The notes under the pieces: generated by a model
Seen by the model: the letters and a program-made list of their open reading frames with translations, nothing else
What the model was told of the DNA's origin: nothing
Databases searched by the model: none
Part shown: one piece after another, positions 1 through 9,597 of the stretch
Position numbering within the stretch: position 1 is the first letter of the stretch
How the letters are laid out: each line of letters begins with the position of its first letter
DNA from: Actomonas aquatica
GTDB taxonomy: Bacteria > Verrucomicrobiota > Verrucomicrobiia > Opitutales > Opitutaceae
Assembly: GCF_019679435.2 (NCBI RefSeq)
Contig: NZ_CP139781.1
Coordinates: 310,001 to 374,000, forward strand
Direction of reading: 5' to 3'
DNA: 64,000 bases
Made by a program: the position numbers and the translations under genes

Positions 1-614
1 AAGCCTTCCATGCGGCTCTTGATCTTCTCGAGCACATCGAAGTGCAGGGACTGCTTGCCCTTGAACTTGAAGGCGCCGTGGGAGGTGCCGATGGCGCAGG
101 CGAGGGAGTCACAGCCGGTGAGCTTCACGAATTCCTCGGCCTCGGCCGGGTCGGTCAAGCAGGCGTTACCTTCTTCGACGACGATGTCTTCCTCGACGCC
201 GCCGAGCATACCGAGCTCGGCCTCGACGGAGAGACCCTTGGCGTGAGCGGCTTCAACGACGCGCTTGGTGATGGCGACGTTTTCCTCGAACGGGTCGTGG
301 GAGGCGTCGATCATGACGGAGCTGTAGAAGCCGGAGTTGATGCAGTCGTAGCAGGTCTCTTCGTCACCGTGGTCGAGGTGCACCGCGAAGATGGCCTCCG
401 GGAAGATCTCGTCGGCGGCACGGATGATGGCCTCGAGCATCTTCTTGTCGGTGTATTTGCGGGCACCCTTGGAAATCTGGATGATGAAGGGAGCCTTCGA
501 GTCGATGCAGCCTTTGAAGAGGCCCATCGCCTGCTCGGCGTTATTGATGTTATAAGCTCCGACGGCGTATTTGCCGTAAGCGTGCTTAAAGAGCTGTGCG
601 GTGGTTACGATCAT
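1..614 (-). CDS. fba: Class II fructose-bisphosphate aldolase, 5' part (partial)
   Basis: This enzyme reversibly cleaves fructose-1,6-bisphosphate to DHAP and glyceraldehyde-3-phosphate in cytoplasmic glycolysis and gluconeogenesis. The minus strand reads from ATG at 614 down to the window edge, giving about 204 N-terminal residues; the C-terminal part lies outside. The start MIVTTAQLFKHAYGKYAVGA, the zinc/metal segment AVHLDHGDEE, the IDASHDPFEENVAITKRVV block and VEAELGMLGGVEE are hallmarks of zinc-dependent class II aldolases, and SHGAFKFKG follows where a further metal-binding His is expected. The reading frame is intact to the edge. The family is clear. The subtype (FbaA or tagatose-type) cannot be settled without the C-terminus. 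Confidence 0.93.
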   Translation of the reverse strand, partial: MIVTTAQLFKHAYGKYAVGAYNINNAEQAMGLFKGCIDSKAPFIIQISKGARKYTDKKMLEAIIRAADEIFPEAIFAVHLDHGDEETCYDCINSGFYSSVMIDASHDPFEENVAITKRVVEAAHAKGLSVEAELGMLGGVEEDIVVEEGNACLTDPAEAEEFVKLTGCDSLACAIGTSHGAFKFKGKQSLHFDVLEKIKSRMEG

Positions 615-828
615 GGTTTATGAGGGAAACTGATAGTGAAACTGACTGACCGAAAGGTCACGCTATCGGCGTCGTGAAACGAGCGGCAAGGTGTTTTTAA
701 CCGACCCGACAGGTGTTTACGCTGCAGCCCTTGCCGGGCGTTGCGCGAATGTTGCGAGATCGCGCGGTCGTTGCGCAAAACGCTGAGGAGTCGAACGGTA
801 GCGCGAACGACGGTGGTGGGCTGGCGAT

Positions 829-1812
829 TCAGCCGCCGGGAGGCGGGGTCGGGGCACCGCCCCCGCGCTGGGCGCGAAACTCGGCCCGCATGGCGTTGCG
901 CACGGTGGCGGCGGCTTGTTGTTCGGCCTGCAGGTCGCGCAGGGCGTTGACTTGGTCGGGCGCGAGCACGCCCGTGGCGCGGACAATCATGTCGTCGGTG
1001 ATCGGGGTGGAGCTGTTGCCTCCGCCCCGGCCAAAGAAGCGGGAGTTGCCGCTATCGCCCGTGTCGCCTGCAGCCTGGGCCATGATGGTGACCAAGGCTT
1101 CGCTCTGGGCGGTATTGAGCGGCGTGCCGGCGTAGGAGAGGCGGTCGGCGAGGTCGGCCACCACGTTGCGCTGGGCGGTGGTTTGCTCGTATTGATTGAG
1201 GGTGGCAAAGGCGTCTTCGCCGATCGTGGCGCGAATATCGGCGTCGATCTCGGCTTGGGTGGCGGCGATGAGGTCGTCGATCTCGCCTCGGTTTTCGCGG
1301 CCGAGGCCCTCGGCGCGGGCGGCGGAAAAGACGTCGCGGGGGACGTTTTGTTTCTCGGCCAGCAGGTCCTTCAGGGCGGTAAGTTGGGCAGGGGGGAGAT
1401 TGAGCTGGGCGAAGAGGGCGGCGTAGCGGTTGTCGAGTCCGGCGCGTTGCTGGGTGCGCATGGCTTCGGCGAACTGGGGATCCTGCAGCAGGCGCTCCAT
1501 GATGACGCCGGGATCGCGACGGTTGCCGCGGTCGCGACGCGGAGGACCTCCGGCGTCGTCGGTCGCGCTGTCGTCGAACGCGAAGTCTTCGGAGCCGGGG
1601 GCGGAGCGTTCGTCGAGGTGGCCCGGTTTTGGCGCGGAATCTGGGGCGGGCGGAGGCGTGGTGGCGGCGAGCTTTTCGGCGGCTTGGTTTTGCGCGGCGG
1701 CGAGTTCGGCGGCGAGGGCTTCGGCTCGCTGGTATTGTTGCCAGGCGAAACCGGCGGCGGTCACGGTGGCGAGGCCGAGAATGGCAAGGGCGGCGAGTCG
1801 GGGCGAAGGCAT
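829..1812 (-). CDS. Membrane-anchored hypothetical protein, Spy/CpxP-like helical repeats
   Basis: The 327-residue product begins with a hydrophobic segment (about residues 5-22) that could be a signal anchor. An Ala/Pro-rich linker (about 30-100) and a helical, Gln/Ala-rich body follow. Two similar helical stretches (LNLPPAQLTALKDLLAEKQ and LAPDQVNALRDLQAEQQ) resemble the LTxxQ-like helices of Spy/CpxP-type periplasmic proteins, but this is only a visual resemblance. The C-terminus is Gly/Pro rich. It is monocistronic, between fba and topB on the same strand. Function is unknown; an envelope location is inferred from the N-terminus. Confidence 0.7.
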   Translation of the reverse strand: MPSPRLAALAILGLATVTAAGFAWQQYQRAEALAAELAAAQNQAAEKLAATTPPPAPDSAPKPGHLDERSAPGSEDFAFDDSATDDAGGPPRRDRGNRRDPGVIMERLLQDPQFAEAMRTQQRAGLDNRYAALFAQLNLPPAQLTALKDLLAEKQNVPRDVFSAARAEGLGRENRGEIDDLIAATQAEIDADIRATIGEDAFATLNQYEQTTAQRNVVADLADRLSYAGTPLNTAQSEALVTIMAQAAGDTGDSGNSRFFGRGGGNSSTPITDDMIVRATGVLAPDQVNALRDLQAEQQAAATVRNAMRAEFRAQRGGGAPTPPPGG

Positions 1813-1959
1813 GTCCTACGATAGACGGCGGAGGACGGGGGAAGTTTCAAGCACGGGGCGGAAATGGCGGTGGGGCGGGCGGTGTAGTGGAGGTGGCGCC
1901 GAGGCTGGAAGCCTCGGCCACGGGGCAGGGCACGGGGGGCGAGCGGAGGGGCAGGGTGG

Positions 1960-1984
1960 AGCGGCCGAGACGGCCGCTGCTACA
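1960..1984. repeat. GC-rich intergenic palindromic repeat, copy A
   Basis: A 25-base element begins AGCGGCCGAGACGGCCGCT and ends GCTACA. Its first 19 bases form a near-perfect inverted repeat around GAGAC. The identical 25 bases occur at 29864-29888, also intergenic, and related forms occur at 39221-39289. It lies in the 267-base gap between the gene at 829-1812 and topB, where no gene is visible. Confidence 0.75.
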
Positions 1985-2079
1985 TCCCCGCAATAGGTCG
2001 TTGCGCTTAAGCCGGAGGCGAAAGCGTGGCCCAACGTCTCGCTGTCGCGCTCCGTAGAAGTCGATTTTGAGTTCTCTCC

Positions 2080-4875
2080 TCAGCGAGGCGGAAACTCAAA
2101 ATCCGCTTTGGCTTTGGTTTTGGAGAGGACGAGGTGGGCGTTGAATTTGCTGCCGCGCTTGGAGACGAAGCCTTCGAGGACCGGGGTTTTGCCGTCTTTG
2201 AGCAGGGTCTCGATCTCGGGTTGGGTGATCTCGCGGTCGCAGAGTTTCTTCTTCACCTCAAACACCACGCGGGGCTCGTTCTCGGCGCCGCTGGGTTTGG
2301 TGACGACCCAGGCGTCCTTGGTGGACTGGAGCTGGGCTTCGTCGCCATGCGCCGGACTGGGGCCGATGAGGGTGGCTTTGGTCGGATCGAATTTCTTCTT
2401 CTCGCGGGTCTTGGCACCGGGTTTGGCCTCGCGAGGCGGGAACTCCCAGCGGACGCGGTTGCCGGCTTTGAGCAGGAAGGCATCGAAGGGGCGGCCGCGC
2501 TTGGAGATGAAACCTTGGATGAGGTCGGATTTGCCCGTCTCGACCATCTTGATGGCCTGATCGCGGGTGACCTCTTTTTGGCACATGATGCGGCCGACGC
2601 GGAAGACGCGCTTGTAGTCGTCGCCGTCTTTTTCGCGGAGGATGAAGTTGGTGGAGTCCTCGCAGAGCTCCTGGCCGGTCTTGGGATCGGTCCAGAACGG
2701 TTCGAGTTCGCCGAGGTCCTCTTCCTTTTGGCCGAAGTCGAGTTCGACCTTCTTTTTGCCCTCTTCGCCGTTGTCGACGAGCTTGAGCTTGGCCGGGAAG
2801 TGTTTGCCGGTGCGGGCGGAAACGAAACCGTCGATGGGGCCAACCTCGCCGGCGGTGACGAGTTCGCGGATCTCGGGCTCTTCGAGACGGCGACCGCTGG
2901 TGACCTTGTAGACCAGGATGCTGCCGTCCTGCGAACGGTAGGTGCGCAGGGTCTCGAGCATGGGTTTGCCGTCGGAGGGCGAGACGATGTCGGTCTCGCG
3001 GACGTCGCCGTCCTCTTCGTTGAAGTTCTTGGTGCGGTCGACGACGCCCTCGGTGACCTTGACGATCTCCTGCATGAAGGTGTCGCGATCGTAGCGGCCA
3101 AACTCCATCTGGCGCAGCTTGTATTCCCAATCGCCGGTCATGTCGGGCTTGGTGAGGTCGTCGGCCTGGACGGCGTGGAGGAACTCGAGGAGCTGCTCGG
3201 CTTTGGCGGTGGGGATGAGGTCGCGTTGTTCGCGCTCGAGATACTTTTGGCGGATGAGGCCGTCGATGGTGTCGGCACGGGTGGCCGGGGTGCCGAGGCC
3301 GCGTTCCTTCATGGCTTCGGCGAGTTCCTCGGAATCGACGAGCTTACCGGCGGTTTCCATGGCGGAGAGCAGGGTGGCTTCCGTGTAGCGCGCGGGCGGC
3401 TTGGTCTGCTCGGCGTGAAGGATCGCTTCGAGGGTCTTGGCGTCTTCGCCGTCGGCGACGGCGGGCAAGGTTTTGTCCTTGGAGTTGCCGGGAGCGGCGA
3501 CGGCGGAATCGGCGGCATCGCGGCCGTAGACGCCGAGCCAGCCCGGCTCGGTGAGGACCTTGCCGTCGGTCTTAAATTGGTGTTCGCCGGCGACGGTGGA
3601 GATGCGGGTGGTGACGTCGAACTTGGCAACCGGGAAGAACGCCGCGACGAAGCGGCGGGCGATCATGTCGTAGACCTTGGCCTCGAGGTCATCGAGTTTA
3701 CGCGGCTCGGCGGTGGTGGGGATGATCGCAAAGTGATCGGAGATCTGCGCGTTGTTGAAGATGCGTTTGTTGGGGCGCACCCAGCCGTTGTTGAGGGCGG
3801 TGGAGGCGTGTTCGCCGAGGTCGCCGTCGAGTTTGCGCAGGGTTTCCTGGCAGGTGGGGATGTAGTCCTCCGGCAGCGCGCGGGAATCCGTGCGCGGGTA
3901 GGTGATCATCTTGTGCTTCTCGTAGAGCGCCTGGGCGATCTGGAGGGTGCGGCGGGCGGAGATGCCGAAGCGGTTGTTGGCCTCGCGCTGCAGGGTGGTG
4001 AGGTCGTAGAGGCGCGGCGCGATCTGGGTCGTGGCCTTCTTTTCCTCGGTGACGACGGCGGGCGGCTGGCCGGCGCAGGCTTCCACCACGGTCTTGGCGG
4101 AGGCTTCGTCCCAGAGGCGATCGACGCGGTCGTGTTCGCCGGACTTTTTGAAGTTGGGGCGTTGGTAAACACCCTCGTAGTTGCCGGCACCCACTTGGAA
4201 GGTGGCGGTGACGCGCCAGAAGTCTTCCGGCTTAAAATTGCGGATCTCGAGCTCGCGATTGACGAGCAGGGCGAGTGTCGGGGTCTGGACGCGGCCGACG
4301 GAGGCAACGTTGCCGGCGCGAGAGCCAAACATGCGTTTGGTGAGGGCGCGGGTGCCGTTGATGCCGATGAGCCAGTCGGACTCGGAGCGGCAGCGGGCGG
4401 CGTCGGCGAGGCCGGCCATCTGTTCGCCGTCGCGGAGGTTTTCGAAGGCGGTGCGGATGCCCTCGGGGGTCATCGTTTGCATCCAAGCGCGCTTCACCGG
4501 GAGCTTCGATTTGGCGAGCTGGTAAATATAGGTGAAGATGAGCTCACCCTCGCGCCCGGCGTCGCAGGCGTTGATGACTTGATCGATGTCCTTGCGCTTC
4601 AGCTGCTTCTTGAGGGTTTTGAGCTTATCCTCGGAGGCCTTGATGGGCTTGAGACCGAAGGTGGTTGGGACGATGGGCAGCGTCTCGAGGCGCCAGTAGC
4701 CGTATTTCTTCTTGTCGATGTCTTCGGGCATCTCGAGTTCCACGAGGTGACCGACAGCGGCGGCGATGACGTAGTCGTCGTTTTCGTAGACGTCGCCCTT
4801 CTTGGGGACTCGACCGAGGGCTCGGGCCAAGTCTTGGGCTACGCTGGGTTTTTCGGCGACGACAAGGGACTTCAT
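2080..4875 (-). CDS. topB: DNA topoisomerase III (type IA)
   Basis: This type IA topoisomerase passes single DNA strands through a transient 5'-phosphotyrosyl break and decatenates replication or recombination intermediates. The 931-residue protein starts MKSLVVAEKPSVAQDLARAL, the TopB-type Toprim opening. NACDAGREGELIF gives the acidic Toprim residues, and ASVGRVQTPTLALLV follows. The catalytic tyrosine is in MITYPRTDSR (about residue 327). After about residue 620 there are three C-terminal topoisomerase repeats, each with a G-F-x-S-x-R/K-G/T-x-x-F-x-A core (FVSARTGKHFPA, FISKRGRPFDA, FVSKRGSKFNA), a tail typical of topoisomerase III homologues in several phyla. The protein is longer than E. 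coli TopB because of this tail. It is flanked by unrelated genes on the same strand. Confidence 0.9.
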   Translation of the reverse strand: MKSLVVAEKPSVAQDLARALGRVPKKGDVYENDDYVIAAAVGHLVELEMPEDIDKKKYGYWRLETLPIVPTTFGLKPIKASEDKLKTLKKQLKRKDIDQVINACDAGREGELIFTYIYQLAKSKLPVKRAWMQTMTPEGIRTAFENLRDGEQMAGLADAARCRSESDWLIGINGTRALTKRMFGSRAGNVASVGRVQTPTLALLVNRELEIRNFKPEDFWRVTATFQVGAGNYEGVYQRPNFKKSGEHDRVDRLWDEASAKTVVEACAGQPPAVVTEEKKATTQIAPRLYDLTTLQREANNRFGISARRTLQIAQALYEKHKMITYPRTDSRALPEDYIPTCQETLRKLDGDLGEHASTALNNGWVRPNKRIFNNAQISDHFAIIPTTAEPRKLDDLEAKVYDMIARRFVAAFFPVAKFDVTTRISTVAGEHQFKTDGKVLTEPGWLGVYGRDAADSAVAAPGNSKDKTLPAVADGEDAKTLEAILHAEQTKPPARYTEATLLSAMETAGKLVDSEELAEAMKERGLGTPATRADTIDGLIRQKYLEREQRDLIPTAKAEQLLEFLHAVQADDLTKPDMTGDWEYKLRQMEFGRYDRDTFMQEIVKVTEGVVDRTKNFNEEDGDVRETDIVSPSDGKPMLETLRTYRSQDGSILVYKVTSGRRLEEPEIRELVTAGEVGPIDGFVSARTGKHFPAKLKLVDNGEEGKKKVELDFGQKEEDLGELEPFWTDPKTGQELCEDSTNFILREKDGDDYKRVFRVGRIMCQKEVTRDQAIKMVETGKSDLIQGFISKRGRPFDAFLLKAGNRVRWEFPPREAKPGAKTREKKKFDPTKATLIGPSPAHGDEAQLQSTKDAWVVTKPSGAENEPRVVFEVKKKLCDREITQPEIETLLKDGKTPVLEGFVSKRGSKFNAHLVLSKTKAKADFEFPPR

Positions 4876-4934
4876 ATAAGGGGGGCGAGCGGTAAGGGGG
4901 CTCGCTAGGTAAGATCAAGGCTTAGTTTTCGGAG

Positions 4935-4964
4935 AAAAAAAACGGGCGGACCGAGGTCCGCCCG
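4935..4964 (-). terminator. Intrinsic terminator of the aminotransferase gene
   Basis: On the minus strand a GC-rich stem of 10 bp (CGGGCGGACC with GGTCCGCCCG, 2-base loop) is followed by eight consecutive T. It lies just downstream of the gene at 4993-6081 and upstream of topB, so it separates the two transcripts. Confidence 0.88.
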
Positions 4965-4992
4965 AAATCGAGGTGCAAATAGCTGGCTGCAA

Positions 4993-6081
4993 TCAGCCTT
5001 CGAGGACCGGCGTTTTGGCCATGGCGGCGACCACGGAGTCGAGCATGGCGGCGATGGTTTCGTCGGTTTCGTCACCCATGTTGGAGATGCGGAAGGTCTT
5101 GCCCTTCAGCTTGCCGTAACCGCCGTCGATGACGAGGGCGTGCTCGGACTTGAGGGTCTTGTTGAGCGCGGGCAGGTCGATGTTGCGGGTGTTGGCGAAG
5201 CAGTTGAGGGAGAGGGAGCCGTATTCAGGAGCCGGGAAGAGTTCGAAGCCCTGGGCGCCGATAGTCTCGCGGACCTTGGCGTTGAGGCGGGCGTGGCGGG
5301 CAAAGCGGGTCTCCATACCCTCGGTCATGATGTCCTCGAGCTTGGACTTGAGGGCATAGATGTGAGGGATGTTGGGCGTGGAGGGGGTCATGCCCTTCTC
5401 GTGGTTGGCGTGGAATTCGAGCAGGTCGAAGTAGTAACCCCGGTTGGCCACGGTGGCGGCGCGCTCGCGGGCGCGGTCGGAGACGGAGCAGAGGGCGAGA
5501 CCGGGGGGCAGGGCGAGGGCCTTCTGCGAGCCGGTGATCATGATATCGATGCCGAGCTCGTCCTTCGCGATCGGCACGGCGCTGAAGGAGCTGACGGTGT
5601 CGACGATGGAGATGACCTCGGGGAACTCACGCACGACGGCCATGACGGCGGCGAGGTCGGTCATGGTGCCGGTGGAGGTCTCGTTGTGAATGAGGGTGAT
5701 GGCGTCGTAGCCGCCCTTGGAGAGCTCGGCACGGACGGCCTCGGGATCGACGGGCTGGCCCCAGTCAAATTTGAGCGCGGTGGCGTCGAGTCCGTTGCGC
5801 TTGGCGACGTCGTTCCACTTGTCGGAGAAGGCGCCGTTCATGCAGTTGAGGACCTTCTTGGCGCACACGTTGTTGAGCGCGCCTTCCATGATCCCCCACG
5901 CAGAACTGGTGGAGAGGTAGACCGGATCGGTCGTCATGAACAGCTTCTGCAGATCCGGTTGGACGGACTGGTAGAGCTTCACGAAATCCGGGGAGCGGTG
6001 GCCGATGGGGGCCGACATGAGGGCACGCAGGGTCTTCTCAGACACGGCGATGGGACCGGGGATGAACAGTTTGTAGCTCAT
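4993..6081 (-). CDS. Class V aminotransferase (serine-pyruvate / alanine-glyoxylate type)
   Basis: This PLP-dependent aminotransferase of fold type I is 362 residues long, the normal length. It starts MSYKLFIPGPIAVSEKTLRA, where the PGP motif near the N-terminus is typical of the alanine-glyoxylate/serine-pyruvate/PhnW group. SIVDTVSSFSAVPI holds the PLP-pyridine Asp, and the Schiff-base lysine is in TGSQKALALPPGLA. RISNMGDETDETI near the C-terminus matches the substrate-carboxylate Arg region. The exact amino donor cannot be read from sequence. Serine-glyoxylate or alanine-glyoxylate transamination are the usual activities. It has its own terminator. panD lies 53 bases upstream on the same strand, so co-transcription with panD is possible. 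Confidence 0.85.
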   Translation of the reverse strand: MSYKLFIPGPIAVSEKTLRALMSAPIGHRSPDFVKLYQSVQPDLQKLFMTTDPVYLSTSSAWGIMEGALNNVCAKKVLNCMNGAFSDKWNDVAKRNGLDATALKFDWGQPVDPEAVRAELSKGGYDAITLIHNETSTGTMTDLAAVMAVVREFPEVISIVDTVSSFSAVPIAKDELGIDIMITGSQKALALPPGLALCSVSDRARERAATVANRGYYFDLLEFHANHEKGMTPSTPNIPHIYALKSKLEDIMTEGMETRFARHARLNAKVRETIGAQGFELFPAPEYGSLSLNCFANTRNIDLPALNKTLKSEHALVIDGGYGKLKGKTFRISNMGDETDETIAAMLDSVVAAMAKTPVLEG

Positions 6082-6134
6082 GGAAAGGAAACGGCGGTAG
6101 AGGGGCGGGGTGGCTCGAGGAAGGAAGTGTCGGC

Positions 6135-6503
6135 TCAGACGGTGGGACGCTTGATGATCTTTTGGTTCTCATCGCCCAGGACGAGCACCTTGGGCTGCCA
6201 GGCATCGGCTTCGGTGGCGGCGTCGAAGTGGGCGAAGGCCATGATCGTGACCAAGTCGCCGCGCTTGCCGAGATGGGCGGTGGCGCCGTTGAGGGAAATG
6301 GCCTTGGAGCCGGCGGGGGCGGCGATGGCGTAGGTCTCGAAACGTTCGCCGTTGGCCATGTTGCCCACGAGGATCTTTTGGAATTCGCGGAGGCCGACGA
6401 GATCCATAAATTCGCGGTCGATCGCGAGGCTGCCTTCGTAGTGCAGCGACAGATCGGTCACCGTTGCCCGGTGAATCTTGGAATGGAGGAGATTGAGTTG
6501 CAT
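6135..6503 (-). CDS. panD: Aspartate 1-decarboxylase precursor
   Basis: PanD makes beta-alanine from L-aspartate for pantothenate and CoA synthesis. It is made as a pro-enzyme that self-cleaves between Gly24 and Ser25 to create the pyruvoyl cofactor. Starting at ATG 6503 gives 122 residues and puts the cleavage site in HYEGSLAID exactly at G24-S25, which fixes the start over a longer frame beginning at 6539. Lys9 and the Asn/Gly-rich core ([24 protein letters not shown]) match the family. The C-terminal [12 protein letters not shown] is also typical. It is adjacent to and on the same strand as the class V aminotransferase, and divergent from lpxK. Confidence 0.95.
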   Translation of the reverse strand: MQLNLLHSKIHRATVTDLSLHYEGSLAIDREFMDLVGLREFQKILVGNMANGERFETYAIAAPAGSKAISLNGATAHLGKRGDLVTIMAFAHFDAATEADAWQPKVLVLGDENQKIIKRPTV

Positions 6504-6584
6504 GCGGCGAGTGCGGTCGCGATAGAGAACAGCGAGCAAAGCCGCTCGCCTCGTCCGCCGTCAATTGCCTATTCCCGCCCCTAA

Positions 6585-7793
6585 ATGTCCAGTCCGTGGC
6601 TTAAGCAGAAGCTGATCTCATTTGAGCAGTTTGCAATCGATGTAGTTTACGGAAGACGGGACGACCTGCCGGCCGTGGTGTTCGCAGGTTTTTTGCAGGG
6701 TATGTCCTACCTCTTTACCGGCGTGGTGAAGTTGCGCTGGTGGCTCTACCGCAAGCGGGTGCTGCATGACCAACATCTGGGCTGCCTCGTGGTGGTGGTG
6801 GGCAACCTCACCGTGGGCGGAACGGGCAAAACTCCGGTGGTGGAGAAGTTTGCGCGGGCGCTGCGCGATCGAGGGCGTCGCGTGGCGATCCTGAGTCGCG
6901 GCTACAAGAGCAAGGCTCCGCCGATGTGGAAGAAGTGGTGGTTTTGGCTCACCCATACGGCCGAGCCGCCGCCGCGGGTGGTGAGCGACGGCAAGGAGGT
7001 GTTGCTCGACAGCGAACAGGCCGGCGACGAGCCCTACATGCTGGCGCGCAACCTCCCGGGCGTCCATGTGCTGGTGGACAAAAACCGGGTGAAGGCCGGG
7101 GAATACGCCATCAAGCGCTTCGGCTGCGACACGCTCATTCTGGACGACGGTTTTCAATACCTGCCCTTGAAGGGACGGCTCAATCTCCTGCTGGTCGATA
7201 AGACGAATCCCTTCGGCAACGGCTTCCTGCTGCCGCGCGGGATCCTGCGCGAACCGATCACGCATCTGAAGCGGGCCAGCTATGTGTTTTTGACCAAGAG
7301 CAATGGGCGCCGCGACACGGAGCTTGAGGAGCTCATTCAACGCCACAATCCCGGCGTGGACGTCATCGAATGCACGCACCGGCCCCAGTATTTGCAGCGC
7401 TTGGGCGAACCGCCGGAGACGGCAGCGACGCGTCTGCCACTGGAAGATTTGCAGGGCAAACGGGTGGGGGCGTTCAGCGGCATCGCGACGCCGGAGAGTT
7501 TTGAGAAATTTCTCCGCGATCTTGGGGCGGACATCGTGTTCACACGGCGGTTTCTGGACCACTACCGCTTCGTGCCGTCCGACTTTGTGGAAATCTTCAG
7601 CGCGGGTCTGGAGCAAAAGGTCGACATGATCGTGACGACCGAAAAGGACGCCGTTCGTATCGACAGCGAGATGCCGTGTCCGGTGCCGATCTACTACCTG
7701 CGGCTCGAGATCGACATCCTGCACGGCGCCGACGACTTCGACGAAGCGGTCGGGCGGCTGTGCTTCGAAGCAGCCCGGACCCCTGACCGATAA
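6585..7793 (+). CDS. lpxK: Tetraacyldisaccharide 4'-kinase (lipid A)
   Basis: LpxK phosphorylates the 4' position of the tetraacyldisaccharide precursor of lipid A at the inner membrane. The 402-residue protein has an N-terminal membrane-associating helix region. It has the P-loop [12 protein letters not shown] (residues 73-84), ILSRGYKS, a conserved [13 protein letters not shown] block, [12 protein letters not shown] and the C-terminal [10 protein letters not shown] segment, all LpxK signatures. The gene is somewhat longer than E. coli LpxK (328 aa), with extra sequence in the middle. Its presence shows the organism makes lipid A. It ends 16 bases from the convergent pseudopilin gene. Confidence 0.95.
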   Translation: MSSPWLKQKLISFEQFAIDVVYGRRDDLPAVVFAGFLQGMSYLFTGVVKLRWWLYRKRVLHDQHLGCLVVVVGNLTVGGTGKTPVVEKFARALRDRGRRVAILSRGYKSKAPPMWKKWWFWLTHTAEPPPRVVSDGKEVLLDSEQAGDEPYMLARNLPGVHVLVDKNRVKAGEYAIKRFGCDTLILDDGFQYLPLKGRLNLLLVDKTNPFGNGFLLPRGILREPITHLKRASYVFLTKSNGRRDTELEELIQRHNPGVDVIECTHRPQYLQRLGEPPETAATRLPLEDLQGKRVGAFSGIATPESFEKFLRDLGADIVFTRRFLDHYRFVPSDFVEIFSAGLEQKVDMIVTTEKDAVRIDSEMPCPVPIYYLRLEIDILHGADDFDEAVGRLCFEAARTPDR

Positions 7794-7809
7794 ACCGAGC
7801 GGTCAGCTT
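7784..7809. terminator. Weak hairpin between lpxK and the pseudopilin gene
   Basis: TGACCG (7784-7789) pairs with CGGTCA (7800-7805) and is followed by GCTTTT. The hairpin spans the lpxK stop codon and sits between two converging genes. The stem is only 6 bp, so its role as a terminator is tentative. Confidence 0.4.
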
Positions 7810-8277
7810 TTATCGCTCCAGCACGTAGACGGGGGTCCCGCCGTCTTTGAAAAATATGCCCGTGGTCAGATCTCCGTCGTCGAGCATGGCGTCGAGTTGG
7901 CGCAGACGGTCGTCGGCGTAGGAGCAGTTGGAGAGCACGATGGCGGCGTTGAACATCGGGGTGGCGACTTCCCAGTCCCATTGAATGTTGCCCGCCGCGG
8001 TTAAGGTCCACGCGTCGGATTTGAGATAGGATGCCATTCCGGGCGGAATCACCCCGGCATTGGCGTCGGCGGGCCAGAGGCCGTTCTCGAGGGAGTATTG
8101 TTCGAAAGCGGAAGAGAAGGTGCGGAGGTCGTTCACCAGCGTGGTGTGCTCCGTCTTTTGGGTTACGCGAGTGAAGGCGGGGAGGGCGACGGCGGCGAGG
8201 AGACCGATGATAACGACCGCGATCATGATCTCCACCAAGGTGAAGGCGCGGGTTTGGCTGTGGGGTAAAATCCTCAT
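7810..8277 (-). CDS. Prepilin-type N-methylation pseudopilin (type II secretion / pilus-like)
   Basis: The 155-residue protein carries a short basic leader ending before FTLVEIMIAVVIIGLLAAV, the class III signal cleaved by prepilin peptidase. The conserved Glu5 of the mature form is in FTLVE. The hydrophobic helix is about residues 12-32. Processing normally occurs at G/A-F; here the residue before F is Ala (RAFTLVE), which is tolerated but less common than Gly. The C-terminal half is a small soluble domain with no recognisable subtype. It stands alone, away from the pilus motor genes at 45.9-51.7 kb, which may serve it. It could be a type II secretion minor pseudopilin or a type IV pilin-like protein. 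Confidence 0.82.
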   Translation of the reverse strand: MRILPHSQTRAFTLVEIMIAVVIIGLLAAVALPAFTRVTQKTEHTTLVNDLRTFSSAFEQYSLENGLWPADANAGVIPPGMASYLKSDAWTLTAAGNIQWDWEVATPMFNAAIVLSNCSYADDRLRQLDAMLDDGDLTTGIFFKDGGTPVYVLER

Positions 8278-8332
8278 GCTGATGACGAAAAGCGTGGGCG
8301 CGCGCCTATCCCCGAGTCAACGGCGCCGGGCG

Positions 8333-8365
8333 GCGCAAATTGCGCAGCATCAACTACGTAGTTGA
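8333..8365. promoter_or_regulatory. Two adjacent palindromes in a divergent intergenic region
   Basis: GCGCAAATTGCGC (8333-8345) and TCAACTACGTAGTTGA (8350-8365, a perfect 16-base palindrome) lie side by side in the 139-base gap between the divergent pseudopilin and aminopeptidase genes. The arrangement resembles dimeric transcription-factor operators. No regulator gene is adjacent. Confidence 0.45.
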
Positions 8366-8416
8366 CCAACCTTTCGCCCTTGCGGCGGAGCGGGAGTGGC
8401 GCGATAGGTTCGCACC

Positions 8417-9547
8417 ATGTTAATTGACCCCCGTTTCGATGATCTGGCGGCCGGCCTCACCGGCTTTTCCACCAAGCTCAAGCGCGGTGAACGCGTCTTG
8501 ATTGATGCCTTCGACGTGCCCGATGCCATGGTCATCGCGCTGGTGCGTGCCGCCCGCAAACGCGGTGCGGTGCCCTACGTGCAGGTCCACCGGGCCCGCA
8601 TCACGCGCGAGCTCATGTTGGGCGCCACGATGGAAGACTACCTGCCGCACTCCGCCGTCGAGCTGAAGCGCATGCAGGACATGGACGCCTACATCGCGCT
8701 GCGTGGCTCGGATAACATTTTTGAGAACTCCGACGTGCCGTCCGATCGCGTGCAGGCCGTGGCCCGCGCCATGAAGCCCGTGCTCGACCACCGCGTGAAC
8801 GACACCAAGTGGGTCGTGCTGCGCTGGCCGACTTCGGCGATGGCCCAGCAGGCGGCGATGAGCACGGAGGCCTTCGAGGACTTTTACTTCCGCGTCTGCA
8901 CCCTCGACTACGCCCGCATGATTCCGGGCATGCGCGCCCTCAACAAACTCATGTGCAAGACCGACGTCGTGCACATCAAGGGCCCGGGCACCGATCTGCG
9001 TTTTTCGATCAAGGGCATCGGCGCGAGCTCCTGCGGTGGCGATCGCAACATCCCCGATGGAGAGGTGTTCTCCTGCCCGGTGAAGGACAGTGTGGAAGGC
9101 GTCATCCAATACAACGCGCCGACCGTTTACCTCGGTTCGTCCTTCGACGGCATCAAGCTCGAGTTCAGCAAGGGCAAGGTGGTCAACGCCACCGCCAGCA
9201 CGCCCAAGGCCACCAAGCGCCTCAACGAGATCCTCGATAGCGACGAGGGCGCACGCTACATCGGTGAATTCGCGATTGGCTTCAACCCGCACATCCTCGA
9301 GCCGATGCGCGACATTCTCTTCGACGAGAAGATCGCCGGCTCCTTCCACTTCACGCCCGGCCAGGCCTACGCCGACTGCGGCAACGGCAACAAGTCGCAG
9401 GTGCACTGGGACATGGTCTGCATCCAGCGTCCCGAATACGGCGGCGGCGAGATCTGGTTCGACGGCAAGCTCATCCGCAAGGACGGCCTCTTCGTGCCGA
9501 AGTCCCTGGACAAGCTCAACCCGGACTACCTGCTGGGTAAGGCCTGA
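8417..9547 (+). CDS. M29-family aminopeptidase (AmpS/PepS-like)
   Basis: This is a metal-dependent aminopeptidase of the thermophilic M29 family, cytoplasmic, removing N-terminal residues from peptides. The 376-residue length fits the family. Metal ligands are expected in the [50 protein letters not shown] and EIWFDGKLI segments, all present and matching M29 layout (Glu, Glu, His, Tyr, His, Asp). The protein has no signal peptide. It lies 50 bases upstream of adenosine deaminase on the same strand, a possible operon. Confidence 0.87.
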   Translation: MLIDPRFDDLAAGLTGFSTKLKRGERVLIDAFDVPDAMVIALVRAARKRGAVPYVQVHRARITRELMLGATMEDYLPHSAVELKRMQDMDAYIALRGSDNIFENSDVPSDRVQAVARAMKPVLDHRVNDTKWVVLRWPTSAMAQQAAMSTEAFEDFYFRVCTLDYARMIPGMRALNKLMCKTDVVHIKGPGTDLRFSIKGIGASSCGGDRNIPDGEVFSCPVKDSVEGVIQYNAPTVYLGSSFDGIKLEFSKGKVVNATASTPKATKRLNEILDSDEGARYIGEFAIGFNPHILEPMRDILFDEKIAGSFHFTPGQAYADCGNGNKSQVHWDMVCIQRPEYGGGEIWFDGKLIRKDGLFVPKSLDKLNPDYLLGKA

Positions 9548-9597
9548 GCGCACCGCTGCGCTGCATCCGTTCGTCACGAAAGTCTGAATACGTCGTC

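Noticed and set aside
2134-4908. 924-aa plus-strand open frame across topB
   Set aside because: Antisense shadow of topB; the product is Gly/Val/Asp-rich with no motif. GC-rich codon bias leaves antisense frames open.
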